NCBI GenBank assembly: GCA_023451735.1
Contig: JAEXYH010000086.1
Location: 1-13,875, forward strand
Reading direction: 5' to 3'
Source of the DNA: Pseudomonadota bacterium
Lineage (GTDB): Bacteria; Pseudomonadota; Alphaproteobacteria; Rhizobiales; Rhizobiaceae
DNA: 13,875 bases
The notes under the pieces were generated by a model. The model was not told the DNA's origin and did not search any database. It saw only the letters and a program-made list of their open reading frames with translations. This document shows positions 1-5,426 of this stretch, piece after piece. How positions within the stretch are numbered: the stretch's first letter is position 1; each line of letters begins with the position of its first letter. The translations under genes were made by a program, and so were the position numbers.

Positions 1-2
1 TC

Positions 3-131
3 GACTGGTACATGGAAGGCAAGATCCAGATCGACCCGATGATCACCCACACCATGCCGCTCGAAGACATCAACAAGGGCTTCGAGCTGATGCACAAGGG
101 CGAAAGCATTCGCGGCGTGGTGGTCTACTAA
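3..131 (+). CDS. frmA: S-(hydroxymethyl)glutathione dehydrogenase / class III alcohol dehydrogenase, C-terminal fragment
   Basis: Only the last 42 codons lie in the window; the reading frame is open from the left edge and ends with TAA. The visible tail contains DWYMEGKIQIDP, HTMPLEDINKGFELM and GESIRGVVVY, which is the characteristic C-terminus of zinc-dependent class III alcohol dehydrogenases. This cytoplasmic enzyme oxidises S-(hydroxymethyl)glutathione to S-formylglutathione with NAD+, the second step of glutathione-dependent formaldehyde oxidation. The gene encoding the first step (gfa) follows 84 bp downstream on the same strand, which supports the assignment and suggests co-transcription. 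In some rhizobial genomes the gene is called adhC or flhA. The catalytic zinc ligands are outside the window and could not be checked. Confidence 0.95.
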   Translation, partial: DWYMEGKIQIDPMITHTMPLEDINKGFELMHKGESIRGVVVY

Positions 132-200
132 CTGCCTGTAGCCGGGGTAGGCGACGGAGCGTGTGGCAGAAGCTTGCGATCAGTATGAATGTTCAAACAG

Positions 201-208
201 AGGAGGAG
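201..208 (+). promoter_or_regulatory. Ribosome binding site that fixes the gfa start
   Basis: AGGAGGAG lies 7 nt before the ATG at 216. An in-frame ATG at 189 is upstream of this Shine-Dalgarno sequence and has no comparable site, so 216 is the better start. Confidence 0.85.
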
Positions 209-215
209 ACTTGCA

Positions 216-797
216 ATGGACAGTGCAGTTCAAGTTCGCATCCATCCTGCGGTGGATGGTGGCGTAAAGCCGGCCGGCGCCGGTTTTTCCGGCGGGACAT
301 TGGTGTGTGAATGCACCGACAGGCCGGTGAAGGTAAAGATCGAGGGGCAGGTGGCACATAACCACGCTTGTGGTTGCACCAAATGCTGGAAGCCTAAAGG
401 CGCAGATTTTTCGATCGTTGCCGTTGTGCCTCACGACAAGGTCACGGTGCTCGAAAACGGCGATAAGCTCGCCGTGGTCGATCCGAGCGCGCTCATCCAG
501 AGGCATGCCTGCAAACAATGCGGCGTGCATATGTACGGGCCGGTCGAACGGGATCACGCATTCAAGGGACTGGATTTCATCCATCCGGAGCGTTTTCAGG
601 AAAGCGGTTGGGCGCCTCCGGGGTTTGCAGCTTTCGTATCGTCGATCATCGAATCCGGGGTTAATCCTGAGCGTATGGACGCGATCAGGGCTCGGCTCAA
701 GGAACTGGGGTTGGAGCCCTATGACTGCCTGTCACCCGGCCTTATGGACTATGTCGCGACCTGGGTTGCGAAGAAATCCGGAGCGCTTCCGGCCTGA
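216..797 (+). CDS. gfa: S-(hydroxymethyl)glutathione synthase (glutathione-dependent formaldehyde-activating enzyme)
   Basis: The 193-aa product matches the usual length and layout of Gfa. It speeds the condensation of formaldehyde with glutathione to S-hydroxymethylglutathione, the substrate of the dehydrogenase encoded just upstream. The zinc-binding cysteines of the family are all visible: C31 and C33 (VCECTD), C52, C54 and C57 (HACGCTKCW), and C99 and C102 (HACKQCGVHMYG). Seven cysteines in this arrangement are what is expected for the structural and catalytic zinc centres. The conserved GLDFIHPERFQ and the C-terminal CLSPGLMDY segments are also typical. The start at 216 is chosen because a strong ribosome binding site lies directly ahead of it; the upstream ATG at 189 would add nine unconserved residues. 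Nothing looks broken. Confidence 0.95.
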   Translation: MDSAVQVRIHPAVDGGVKPAGAGFSGGTLVCECTDRPVKVKIEGQVAHNHACGCTKCWKPKGADFSIVAVVPHDKVTVLENGDKLAVVDPSALIQRHACKQCGVHMYGPVERDHAFKGLDFIHPERFQESGWAPPGFAAFVSSIIESGVNPERMDAIRARLKELGLEPYDCLSPGLMDYVATWVAKKSGALPA

Positions 798-914
798 CCT
801 GTCCTTGCAGGATGTGACCCTTTGGCGGAATGCCATACGGCGCGGGTTGGCCGCATGGCTCGAGGGGCGGCAGTGCGAGGGGCGGCATGGTTCAATATTC
901 GAGATTACAGAAGT

Positions 915-951
915 CCTCCCTGCCGGTTGCGAAATGGCGCCGGGAGGGAGG
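915..951 (+). terminator. Strong hairpin downstream of gfa, possible terminator
   Basis: CCTCCCTGCCGG (915-926) and CCGGGAGGGAGG (940-951) form a 12-bp stem with one mismatch around a 13-nt loop. It lies 118 bp after the gfa stop. No T-run follows, so it is not a textbook intrinsic terminator; it may act with Rho or protect the transcript end. Confidence 0.4.
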
Positions 952-1139
952 AGTGCTTGCGCTTGCATTGCAGCAACCATCAGGTCTGGCAGATGGCAGT
1001 CGCCCCTCTGTTTCGCCGCGGGCCAGCGCCATTCGGCAGCCTCTTGAAAAAAAAACATGAGATGGGCTGCGTCAGGGAAACAGGCTTGGCACTTTTATTG
1101 GACAGAGCCTTCAGGATAAATGGCGGAGGGGGATGCAGT

Positions 1140-1170
1140 TTTGGCTAGCGGCATTGCGGCTTGTGCCAAA
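1140..1170 (-). terminator. Hairpin downstream of the 47-aa gene, weak terminator candidate
   Basis: TTTGGC (1140-1145) and GCCAAA (1165-1170) form the outer stem, and shorter AGC/GCT pairing continues inward. It begins 26 nt after the stop of the minus-strand small gene. No T-run follows on the minus strand, so the call is tentative. Confidence 0.3.
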
Positions 1171-1195
1171 GAATCCCCAAAGGCGCAAAATTCAT

Positions 1196-1339
1196 TTACG
1201 CGACCATTGTTGAGACACAGTAGAACACCAAGGCGCCGCAGGCGAATAGCGCAATCGCCAGCGTTATTCCTTTTTTCGTGGTCTTCCCGGTCTTCCGGGG
1301 CGGTATGGGGGTGGGCTGGCGGTTTGCAAGATAGGGCAT
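1196..1339 (-). CDS. Small single-span membrane protein (47 aa), function unknown
   Basis: ATG at 1339, TAA at 1196-1198. The product begins MPYLANRQPTPIPPRKTGKT: a short basic, proline-rich N-terminus with RKTGKTTKK at residues 15-23. One hydrophobic helix follows at about residues 25-46 (GITLAIALFACGALVFY and on). Positive charges before the helix predict an N-in topology in the inner membrane. Two things support a real gene. AAGGAG (1345-1350) sits 5 nt from the ATG, and an exact GGAAC-N18-TT element (1384-1360 on the minus strand) lies 21 nt upstream of the start. I do not recognise a family. Given the promoter, a role in the general stress response is plausible, but no biochemical function can be read from the sequence. 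Confidence 0.65.
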   Translation of the reverse strand: MPYLANRQPTPIPPRKTGKTTKKGITLAIALFACGALVFYCVSTMVA

Positions 1340-1359
1340 GACTTCTCCTTCGTCTTGCA

Positions 1360-1384
1360 AACTGATGAGCACTCACGTTGTTCC
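1360..1384 (-). promoter_or_regulatory. EcfG/RpoE2-type general stress promoter for the 47-aa gene
   Basis: On the minus strand GGAAC (1384-1380) is followed after exactly 18 nt by TT (1361-1360). This is the GGAAC-N18/19-TT pattern known for Sinorhizobium RpoE2 and related EcfG sigma factors. The element ends 21 nt before the ATG at 1339, giving a very short leader that still contains the ribosome binding site. Confidence 0.65.
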
Positions 1385-1546
1385 ATCGCAACCACCTTGA
1401 CGATTGCAGCCAGTGGGCTTGTGCATTCCGACAGACCAACCGTTGGCAACTATTGCCCGTTTCGGCTGGACACAGCCAGTTCGCTGTCCACCGGCGCCGG
1501 CGTTCGAACGGAAATATTTCGCCGACGGTTTTATTGGCGTCGAGCA

Positions 1547-1571
1547 GGAACCAGCTCTCTACCCCTTTGTT
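1547..1571 (+). promoter_or_regulatory. EcfG/RpoE2-type general stress promoter for the 69-aa gene
   Basis: GGAAC (1547-1551), an 18-nt spacer, then TT (1570-1571). This exactly matches the GGAAC-N18-TT general-stress sigma pattern and lies 26 nt before the ATG at 1597. It is oriented divergently from the similar element at 1360-1384. Confidence 0.7.
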
Positions 1572-1596
1572 GGGTTTAGAGACAGAGGAGACGATC

Positions 1597-1806
1597 ATGA
1601 ACAATCCGGAGAAAGACGCCAAAGGGCAATACGCGCCTTCCCAGGCTGATCGCAAGGCGAGCGGTGTTCACAGCGCCAAGCCGACGGTCGTGACCGGTTC
1701 GGAGGATGCGACCGTCCATCGTGATCCCCCCGGCAAGAAATCCGGCAAGGATTTCGATTTGAACTACGACCCTGCCGATGCGAAAGAGAGCGATTTTCGC
1801 GGTTGA
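1597..1806 (+). CDS. Small hydrophilic protein (69 aa), probable general-stress protein
   Basis: The product starts MNNPEKDAKGQYAPSQADRK and is rich in Lys, Asp, Pro, Gly and Ser, with no hydrophobic segment and no cysteine or tryptophan. It is likely cytoplasmic and largely disordered. The second half has GKKSGKDFDLNYDPADAKES, an alternating basic and acidic stretch. The start is fixed by GAGGAG at 1585-1590, 6 nt before the ATG; a longer in-frame reading from 1378 has no ribosome binding site. A general-stress promoter pattern lies just upstream. I do not recognise a named family. Short hydrophilic, hydrophilin-like proteins are common in EcfG regulons, so a desiccation or osmotic-stress role is a reasonable inference but not shown. 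Confidence 0.75.
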   Translation: MNNPEKDAKGQYAPSQADRKASGVHSAKPTVVTGSEDATVHRDPPGKKSGKDFDLNYDPADAKESDFRG

Positions 1807-1862
1807 GACTGCTGGTACTGTTCACCGTGGCCTTCCTTTCCAATATCAGATTCCAGCATTTT

Positions 1863-2123
1863 TCACTCGGGAAGCAAGAGGGCTGGTCTAATGACCGGCC
1901 CCTCAATCGCGCGGATGCAAACCGGAATAGTTTTTGACGCCGGTGTCTTCGACATCCGGTCATGATGATCAACGGAGTTGAGGGCATTGCATTGGGCGTA
2001 GTAGGTGCCGATCGGGCCGCGCGGCAGATGATGGGGAACGATCAAGTCGGCGAGTTCCCGATGCTTGCGATCTTCGAAATCGCTGATGAGCGGTACCATC
2101 CGGTCAGGCGCCAGCCCGCACAT
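1863..2123 (-). CDS. Unrecognised 86-aa protein downstream of the catalase-family gene
   Basis: This minus-strand frame starts 5 nt after the stop of the catalase-family gene (stop 2129-2131, ATG at 2123) and ends at 1863. The product begins MCGLAPDRMVPLISDFEDRK and contains HHLPRGPIGTYYAQCNALN and VDHHDR, so it is rich in His, Asp and Arg; there is no signal peptide or membrane helix. Codon choice favours G/C at third positions over the first two thirds, more clearly than the overlapping plus-strand frame at 1962-2168, which is why I prefer this strand. The final 20 codons are less typical and contain a hairpin (1878-1904), so the true end or an old truncation is uncertain. The ribosome binding site is poor, so translation may depend on the upstream gene. 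No family recognised. Confidence 0.5.
   Translation of the reverse strand: MCGLAPDRMVPLISDFEDRKHRELADLIVPHHLPRGPIGTYYAQCNALNSVDHHDRMSKTPASKTIPVCIRAIEGPVIRPALLLPE
1878..1904. repeat. Hairpin at the 3' end of the 86-aa gene
   Basis: GAGGGCTGGTC (1878-1888), loop TAAT, then GACCGGCCCCTC (1893-1904). The arms pair over 11 positions with one bulged C and one G-T wobble. It lies between the converging 69-aa gene and the catalase unit and may end transcription from one or both sides. Neither strand has a proper T-run. Confidence 0.4.
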
Positions 2124-2128
2124 CAGGA

Positions 2129-3181
2129 TTACATCACGGGTTGCCGAAAATCGGATGAATGCCGGTAGGCCGATTTACGTGACCGGTTGATGTTGCCAAG
2201 AGGACGATGGGCGGAGAGGCCCGTCCAGACGCTGAATCGCATCCCTTCATCGACCTCGCGAACCTTATCCTCGCTCCAGCTGTCCTGAGGCCCGGCCGTG
2301 ACTGTTGCCACGGTTACGAAAGGCGCCTCATCCTCGCTCCATTCGACGGTCGGATCCTCGATCGGCTGTTTGTCGAGATCGCGACAGAGCTGCACCTGGA
2401 ATTCCCAGACGCCATCGATCGTCTGCATCTCACCCTGGACCGTCTCCCGAATGGCATTCTCACGAACGCTGACATCTATTTTATGGCCGCTGAGTGCGAT
2501 CAGATCCCGCGATACCGGCTTCAATCTGAATTTTGCGACATAATCCCCGTAACGGAATGGCGTGACGCTGAAATAGGTCTCGCCGAGCGGATCGACATTC
2601 GGCGCTCCACCGAGCGACTGAATCTTCGGGCTTGCCACTCCCACTGCCGCCAGCCCGGTGTTGACCGTCTGCAGTACGCTCGACAAGACCTTCTTCGTTC
2701 CTTCCATGCGGTCCGTAGTCTTTGCCAAAATCTTCAGGTTCCCGAGAAACTGCTTGGCGGTCTTTGACTGGAAAACCGGGCCATTGATCATGATGAAGTC
2801 CTGGGTGGTGCCCTCGGCGTCAGGCAGGCGTGCTCCCTTTACGTCGAGCACCTTCATGGCCAGACCGCGCGGTAACGAAATTGCATCAGGCAGGATATCG
2901 CCCGCATTGGTGGAGATGCGGATATAAACCGGATAATCGCCGGTCGAGGAGAACAGGCCTTGGGCGAGTTCGGACGGAATGTCGGCGCGAACTTTCATCG
3001 TCCCTGTCAGTATGGCGTGAGCCTTCGCATGCACCGGCCTTACCGTGTGACCGTAATCCTTGGCGGTGCGTCTGAGGATAGTGTCGAACGCGTCATTGAG
3101 ACCGGCTTCCACCTCCCGTTCATTCGGCTGAATGGTTTCAAGTTCGGGAGAGTAAGGGACAGGTGGAGTGACACTGGTCAT
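2129..3181 (-). CDS. Catalase-fold haem protein (catalase-related family)
   Basis: The product is 350 aa, shorter than monofunctional catalases (about 480 aa or more). Key catalase positions are present: H51 in RPVHAKAH (distal His), the beta-barrel segment YIRISTNAGD...LPRGLAMKV (residues 86-111), FIMINGPVF (129-137), and near the C-terminus R-x3-Y-x2-S-x3-R (R335, Y339, S342, R346), matching the catalase R-x3-Y-x2-T-x3-R with Y339 as the likely proximal haem ligand. The start at 3181 has AAAGGAAAGG upstream (about 3187-3196). A longer frame to 3280 would run through the promoter. There is no signal peptide, so it is cytoplasmic. It may be a peroxidase, a weak catalase or a haem oxygenase or allene-oxide-type enzyme acting on lipid hydroperoxides; the usual distal Asn region is altered. 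A GGAAC-N18-TT promoter precedes it, and the 86-aa gene follows in the same unit. Confidence 0.85.
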   Translation of the reverse strand: MTSVTPPVPYSPELETIQPNEREVEAGLNDAFDTILRRTAKDYGHTVRPVHAKAHAILTGTMKVRADIPSELAQGLFSSTGDYPVYIRISTNAGDILPDAISLPRGLAMKVLDVKGARLPDAEGTTQDFIMINGPVFQSKTAKQFLGNLKILAKTTDRMEGTKKVLSSVLQTVNTGLAAVGVASPKIQSLGGAPNVDPLGETYFSVTPFRYGDYVAKFRLKPVSRDLIALSGHKIDVSVRENAIRETVQGEMQTIDGVWEFQVQLCRDLDKQPIEDPTVEWSEDEAPFVTVATVTAGPQDSWSEDKVREVDEGMRFSVWTGLSAHRPLGNINRSRKSAYRHSSDFRQPVM

Positions 3182-3211
3182 GAGAGGCCTTTCCTTTGGC
3201 AAGGCTAATCC

Positions 3212-3236
3212 AACTTCGGGCAGCCACGATCGTTCC
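3212..3236 (-). promoter_or_regulatory. EcfG/RpoE2-type general stress promoter for the catalase-family gene
   Basis: On the minus strand GGAAC (3236-3232) is followed after exactly 18 nt by TT (3213-3212), 31 nt ahead of the ATG at 3181. This is the third exact GGAAC-N18-TT element in this block. Confidence 0.7.
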
Positions 3237-3434
3237 CCGGATAAGGCGCCGGATAGCGCGTGAGGCCCGGCAGATTTCAATGGAACCTCAGGGTCTTCGT
3301 CACGAGCAGGCCCGTCGGAGATGCGCCAGTCGAAACGCGGGCGGTTCGGAGTTGAACAGGACGCTTCGCGACTGGATCAGGATCTCAGGCTCAATCATGG
3401 GATGTTCTGACTCCGGAAGATCATGCGTGAGTTT

Positions 3435-3465
3435 TTGAACGTATGTGCACAAGGTAGAATATAAA
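3435..3465 (+). promoter_or_regulatory. Candidate promoter region of the transporter-phosphatase operon
   Basis: TTGAAC (3435-3440) resembles a -35 box; TAGAAT (3455-3460) and TATAAA (3460-3465) resemble -10 boxes. The spacers (14 or 19 nt) are not ideal, so the exact promoter is uncertain. The AT-rich tract lies immediately upstream of the inverted repeats and is the most promoter-like stretch before the operon. Confidence 0.35.
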
Positions 3466-3499
3466 GTTGAAAATTGCTTTCCAGAGCAACTCTGTGAAA

Positions 3500-3513
3500 T
3501 GCACATATGTGCA
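3500..3513. promoter_or_regulatory. Perfect 14-bp palindrome, operator candidate
   Basis: TGCACATATGTGCA is a perfect palindrome 65 bp before the first gene of the operon. ATGTGC also occurs at 3443-3448, where TGTGCACA (3444-3451) is itself palindromic, and at 3532-3537. A dimeric regulator is likely to bind here; which one is not shown. Confidence 0.5.
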
Positions 3514-3517
3514 AAAC

Positions 3518-3531
3518 GTCATCCGGATGTC
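3518..3531. promoter_or_regulatory. CG-centred palindrome, LacI-type operator candidate
   Basis: GTCATCCGGATGTC has a perfect 10-bp core, CATCCGGATG (3520-3529), centred on CpG, and outer G/C symmetry with one mismatched pair. LacI/PurR-family operators are usually even palindromes with a central CG, and the operon ends with a LacI-family gene. It is 46 bp before the permease ATG, a good place for a repressor. Confidence 0.5.
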
Positions 3532-3577
3532 ATGTGCGCCGTCTATGGCTTGCCGCGAATGAATAGAGGCGGCCGCG

Positions 3578-5425
3578 ATGGCGATGATCGGCAAGATAAC
3601 GGATTCTGAGGGAACAGAGCGAGGGGCCCCAACTCCGTTCCTGCGCAGGCTGCGTCATCAGCTCGCCGTCGCTTCCAGCGATCCGGTCATCGCGATCGGT
3701 CTGGTTCTGGCCGCACTTTTCGCGCTTCTCATCCTGGCGCCGGTTATCTCCATTCTCGTCAATGTCGCCATCGTTCAAATTGGCGATGCTGCGCGAACCC
3801 GGGCGCCGGAAGGTGCCTGGACGGCTTATTATCTTACGCGCGCCTTTGCTTCCCGCATGTCCGGCATTCTCCTGTGGCAGCCGCTGCTCAATACGGCGTC
3901 GATAGCCGTGGGCGCGATCATGCTTTCGATGTCCGTCGGAGGGCTTCTGGCGTGGCTTATCAACCGTACCGAACTTCCGGGTCGCGGCTGGTTTGCGACG
4001 GCCCTGATCGTTCCCTTCATGCTGCCGACCTGGACACTGGCGCTCGCCTGGACGACGATCTTCAAGAACCGCACGGTCGGCGGGCAGCCGGGCTGGCTTG
4101 AAAATCTCGGTTTTGCAACGCCCGACTGGCTAGCTTACGGCCGCCTGCCGATGATCATCATCCTGTCGCTGCATTACGCGCCCTTCGTGATCCTCATCCT
4201 CGGGAGCGCCCTGCAGCGGTTCGACGCGCAGCTGGAGGATTCCGCCCGGATCCTCGGCGCCAGCCGACGCCGTGTCGCCTTCCAGATCGTGCTGCCGCTG
4301 ATGCGGCCGGCGCTACTCTCCTGCTGCCTTCTGATCCTGGCCGACTGCATCGGTGAATTCGCCGTGCCCTATGTCCTCGGCTTGCCGGTCGGTTTCGATA
4401 CGCTTTCCACTTCGCTCTATCGCGCGATCTCCACACGCCAGACCGGCATGGCCGCGGTCATGGCAGCCGTCATCATGCTGATCGGTGTTCTCACGCTTTA
4501 CATCGACACGCGGATGATGCGCGAGGCGCGGCGGTTCGCCATCGTCGGTGGCAAGGGCGCCATGGATCGTCGCCGGTCGCTCGGTCGCTGGCAGATGCCG
4601 GCCACGGGTTTTGCGCTCGCTTTCTTTGCCATCGGCGTGGTGATCCCACTCCTGACCCTGTTCCTGTCCACGATCATGCGGGTGCCCGGGCGTTTCACGC
4701 CGGAAAACTTCACCTTCGACTACTGGATCGGTTCCGATCTCGGCACGGTTGCCCTGCGCAACGGCATCCTGCTGACGCCGGAATTCTGGAATGCGGGTCT
4801 CAACACGCTCATCATCATCGGCGCTGCCTCGCTGGCTTCCGGCATTCTCGGTCTGCTTGTCGGTTATGTGGTCATTCGCAGCCGCTTCGCCGCGCTCGGC
4901 AACTTCCTCCGTCAGATTACCTTCATGCCCTATCTGGTGCCTGGTATCGCCTTTGCCGCTGCAACCCTGACGTTGTTTGCCGTCCCGCGCGGCCCGATCC
5001 CGGCACTGTACGGGACATCGATCATCCTCATCCTTGCACTGATTGCCGATCAGATGCCGTTTGCGTCGCGTTCCGGCATCGCGGCGATGGCGCAGCTCGG
5101 CAAGGAGCCCGAGGAGGCGGCGCGTATCGCCGGAGCCGGCTGGTGGCGGCGCATGACAAGCATCGTGATGCCGATCCAGAAGCGGGCGCTCGCCAGTGCG
5201 ATCCTCCTGCCTTTCATTTCGGGCATCAAGGGCGTGAGCCTCTTCATCATCCTCGCCGTGCCCGCAACCGACGTGCTGACCACCTATTCACTGCGTCTCG
5301 TCGATTACAACTACACCCAGGCAGCCAATGCCGTCGTGCTGATGATCGCGCTTCTCGCACTCTTCGGCACCATTCTCATCAACCGTCTCACCGGCAACGG
5401 TATCGCCAAGGGACTGGAGAGCTGA
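3578..5425 (+). CDS. ABC transporter permease, two fused permease domains (ferric/thiamine/AfuB-like superfamily)
   Basis: The 615-aa inner-membrane protein consists of two homologous permease halves, at about residues 35-310 and 340-610. Each has several hydrophobic helices and an EAA-type loop that contacts the ATPase: LEDSARILGASRRRVAFQIV (219-238) and EEAARIAGAGWWRRMTSIVM (512-531). Fused permeases of this kind occur in FbpB, ThiP and AfuB transporters for ferric iron, thiamine and hexose phosphates. The start has AGAGG 8 nt upstream (3565-3569); an in-frame ATG two codons later is possible. It is the first gene of the operon: the ATPase begins 1 nt after its stop, and the binding protein, two phosphatases and a LacI regulator follow. 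The phosphatase neighbours favour an organic phosphate over iron as substrate, but that is inference. Confidence 0.9.
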   Translation: MAMIGKITDSEGTERGAPTPFLRRLRHQLAVASSDPVIAIGLVLAALFALLILAPVISILVNVAIVQIGDAARTRAPEGAWTAYYLTRAFASRMSGILLWQPLLNTASIAVGAIMLSMSVGGLLAWLINRTELPGRGWFATALIVPFMLPTWTLALAWTTIFKNRTVGGQPGWLENLGFATPDWLAYGRLPMIIILSLHYAPFVILILGSALQRFDAQLEDSARILGASRRRVAFQIVLPLMRPALLSCCLLILADCIGEFAVPYVLGLPVGFDTLSTSLYRAISTRQTGMAAVMAAVIMLIGVLTLYIDTRMMREARRFAIVGGKGAMDRRRSLGRWQMPATGFALAFFAIGVVIPLLTLFLSTIMRVPGRFTPENFTFDYWIGSDLGTVALRNGILLTPEFWNAGLNTLIIIGAASLASGILGLLVGYVVIRSRFAALGNFLRQITFMPYLVPGIAFAAATLTLFAVPRGPIPALYGTSIILILALIADQMPFASRSGIAAMAQLGKEPEEAARIAGAGWWRRMTSIVMPIQKRALASAILLPFISGIKGVSLFIILAVPATDVLTTYSLRLVDYNYTQAANAVVLMIALLALFGTILINRLTGNGIAKGLES

Positions 5426-5426
5426 C

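Larger units (their letters stand above)
798..1195. other. Intergenic region, no convincing gene
   Basis: About 400 bp between gfa and the small convergent gene at 1196-1339. Open frames in both directions are short, arginine-rich and lack ribosome binding sites, so I call no gene. The stretch holds two possible hairpins (915-951 and 1140-1170) and a run of nine A around 1047-1055. Third-position composition is not gene-like in any frame. Confidence 0.6.
3182..3577. other. Divergent intergenic and control region
   Basis: About 400 bp between the minus-strand catalase-family gene and the plus-strand transporter operon. The left part holds the catalase promoter (3212-3236). The right part (3435-3531) is AT-rich, unlike its surroundings, and carries a cluster of inverted repeats. 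A 32-codon minus-strand frame at 3300-3398 (MIEPEILIQSRSVLFNSEPP at its start) has gene-like codons but no properly spaced ribosome binding site, and I do not call it. Confidence 0.55.

Noticed and set aside
370..1047. A 225-codon plus-strand frame overlapping gfa
   Set aside because: Out of frame with the clear zinc-cysteine motifs of gfa, arginine- and serine-rich, and without a ribosome binding site.
1095..1655. A 186-codon minus-strand frame across the small stress genes
   Set aside because: It runs over two divergent promoter elements and two better supported small genes, and its peptide has no domain features.
1962..2168. A 68-codon plus-strand frame
   Set aside because: It overlaps the catalase-family 3' end in antisense and has weaker third-position bias than the minus-strand 86-codon frame.
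3182..3280. Upstream extension of the catalase-family protein
   Set aside because: The added 33 residues are unlike the family and would cover the GGAAC-N18-TT promoter; ATG 3181 has the ribosome binding site.
3300..3398. A 32-codon minus-strand frame with gene-like codon choice
   Set aside because: Its only GGAG is about 13 nt from the ATG, no promoter is visible and no family is recognised. It could be a leader peptide or a remnant, but the support is too thin.
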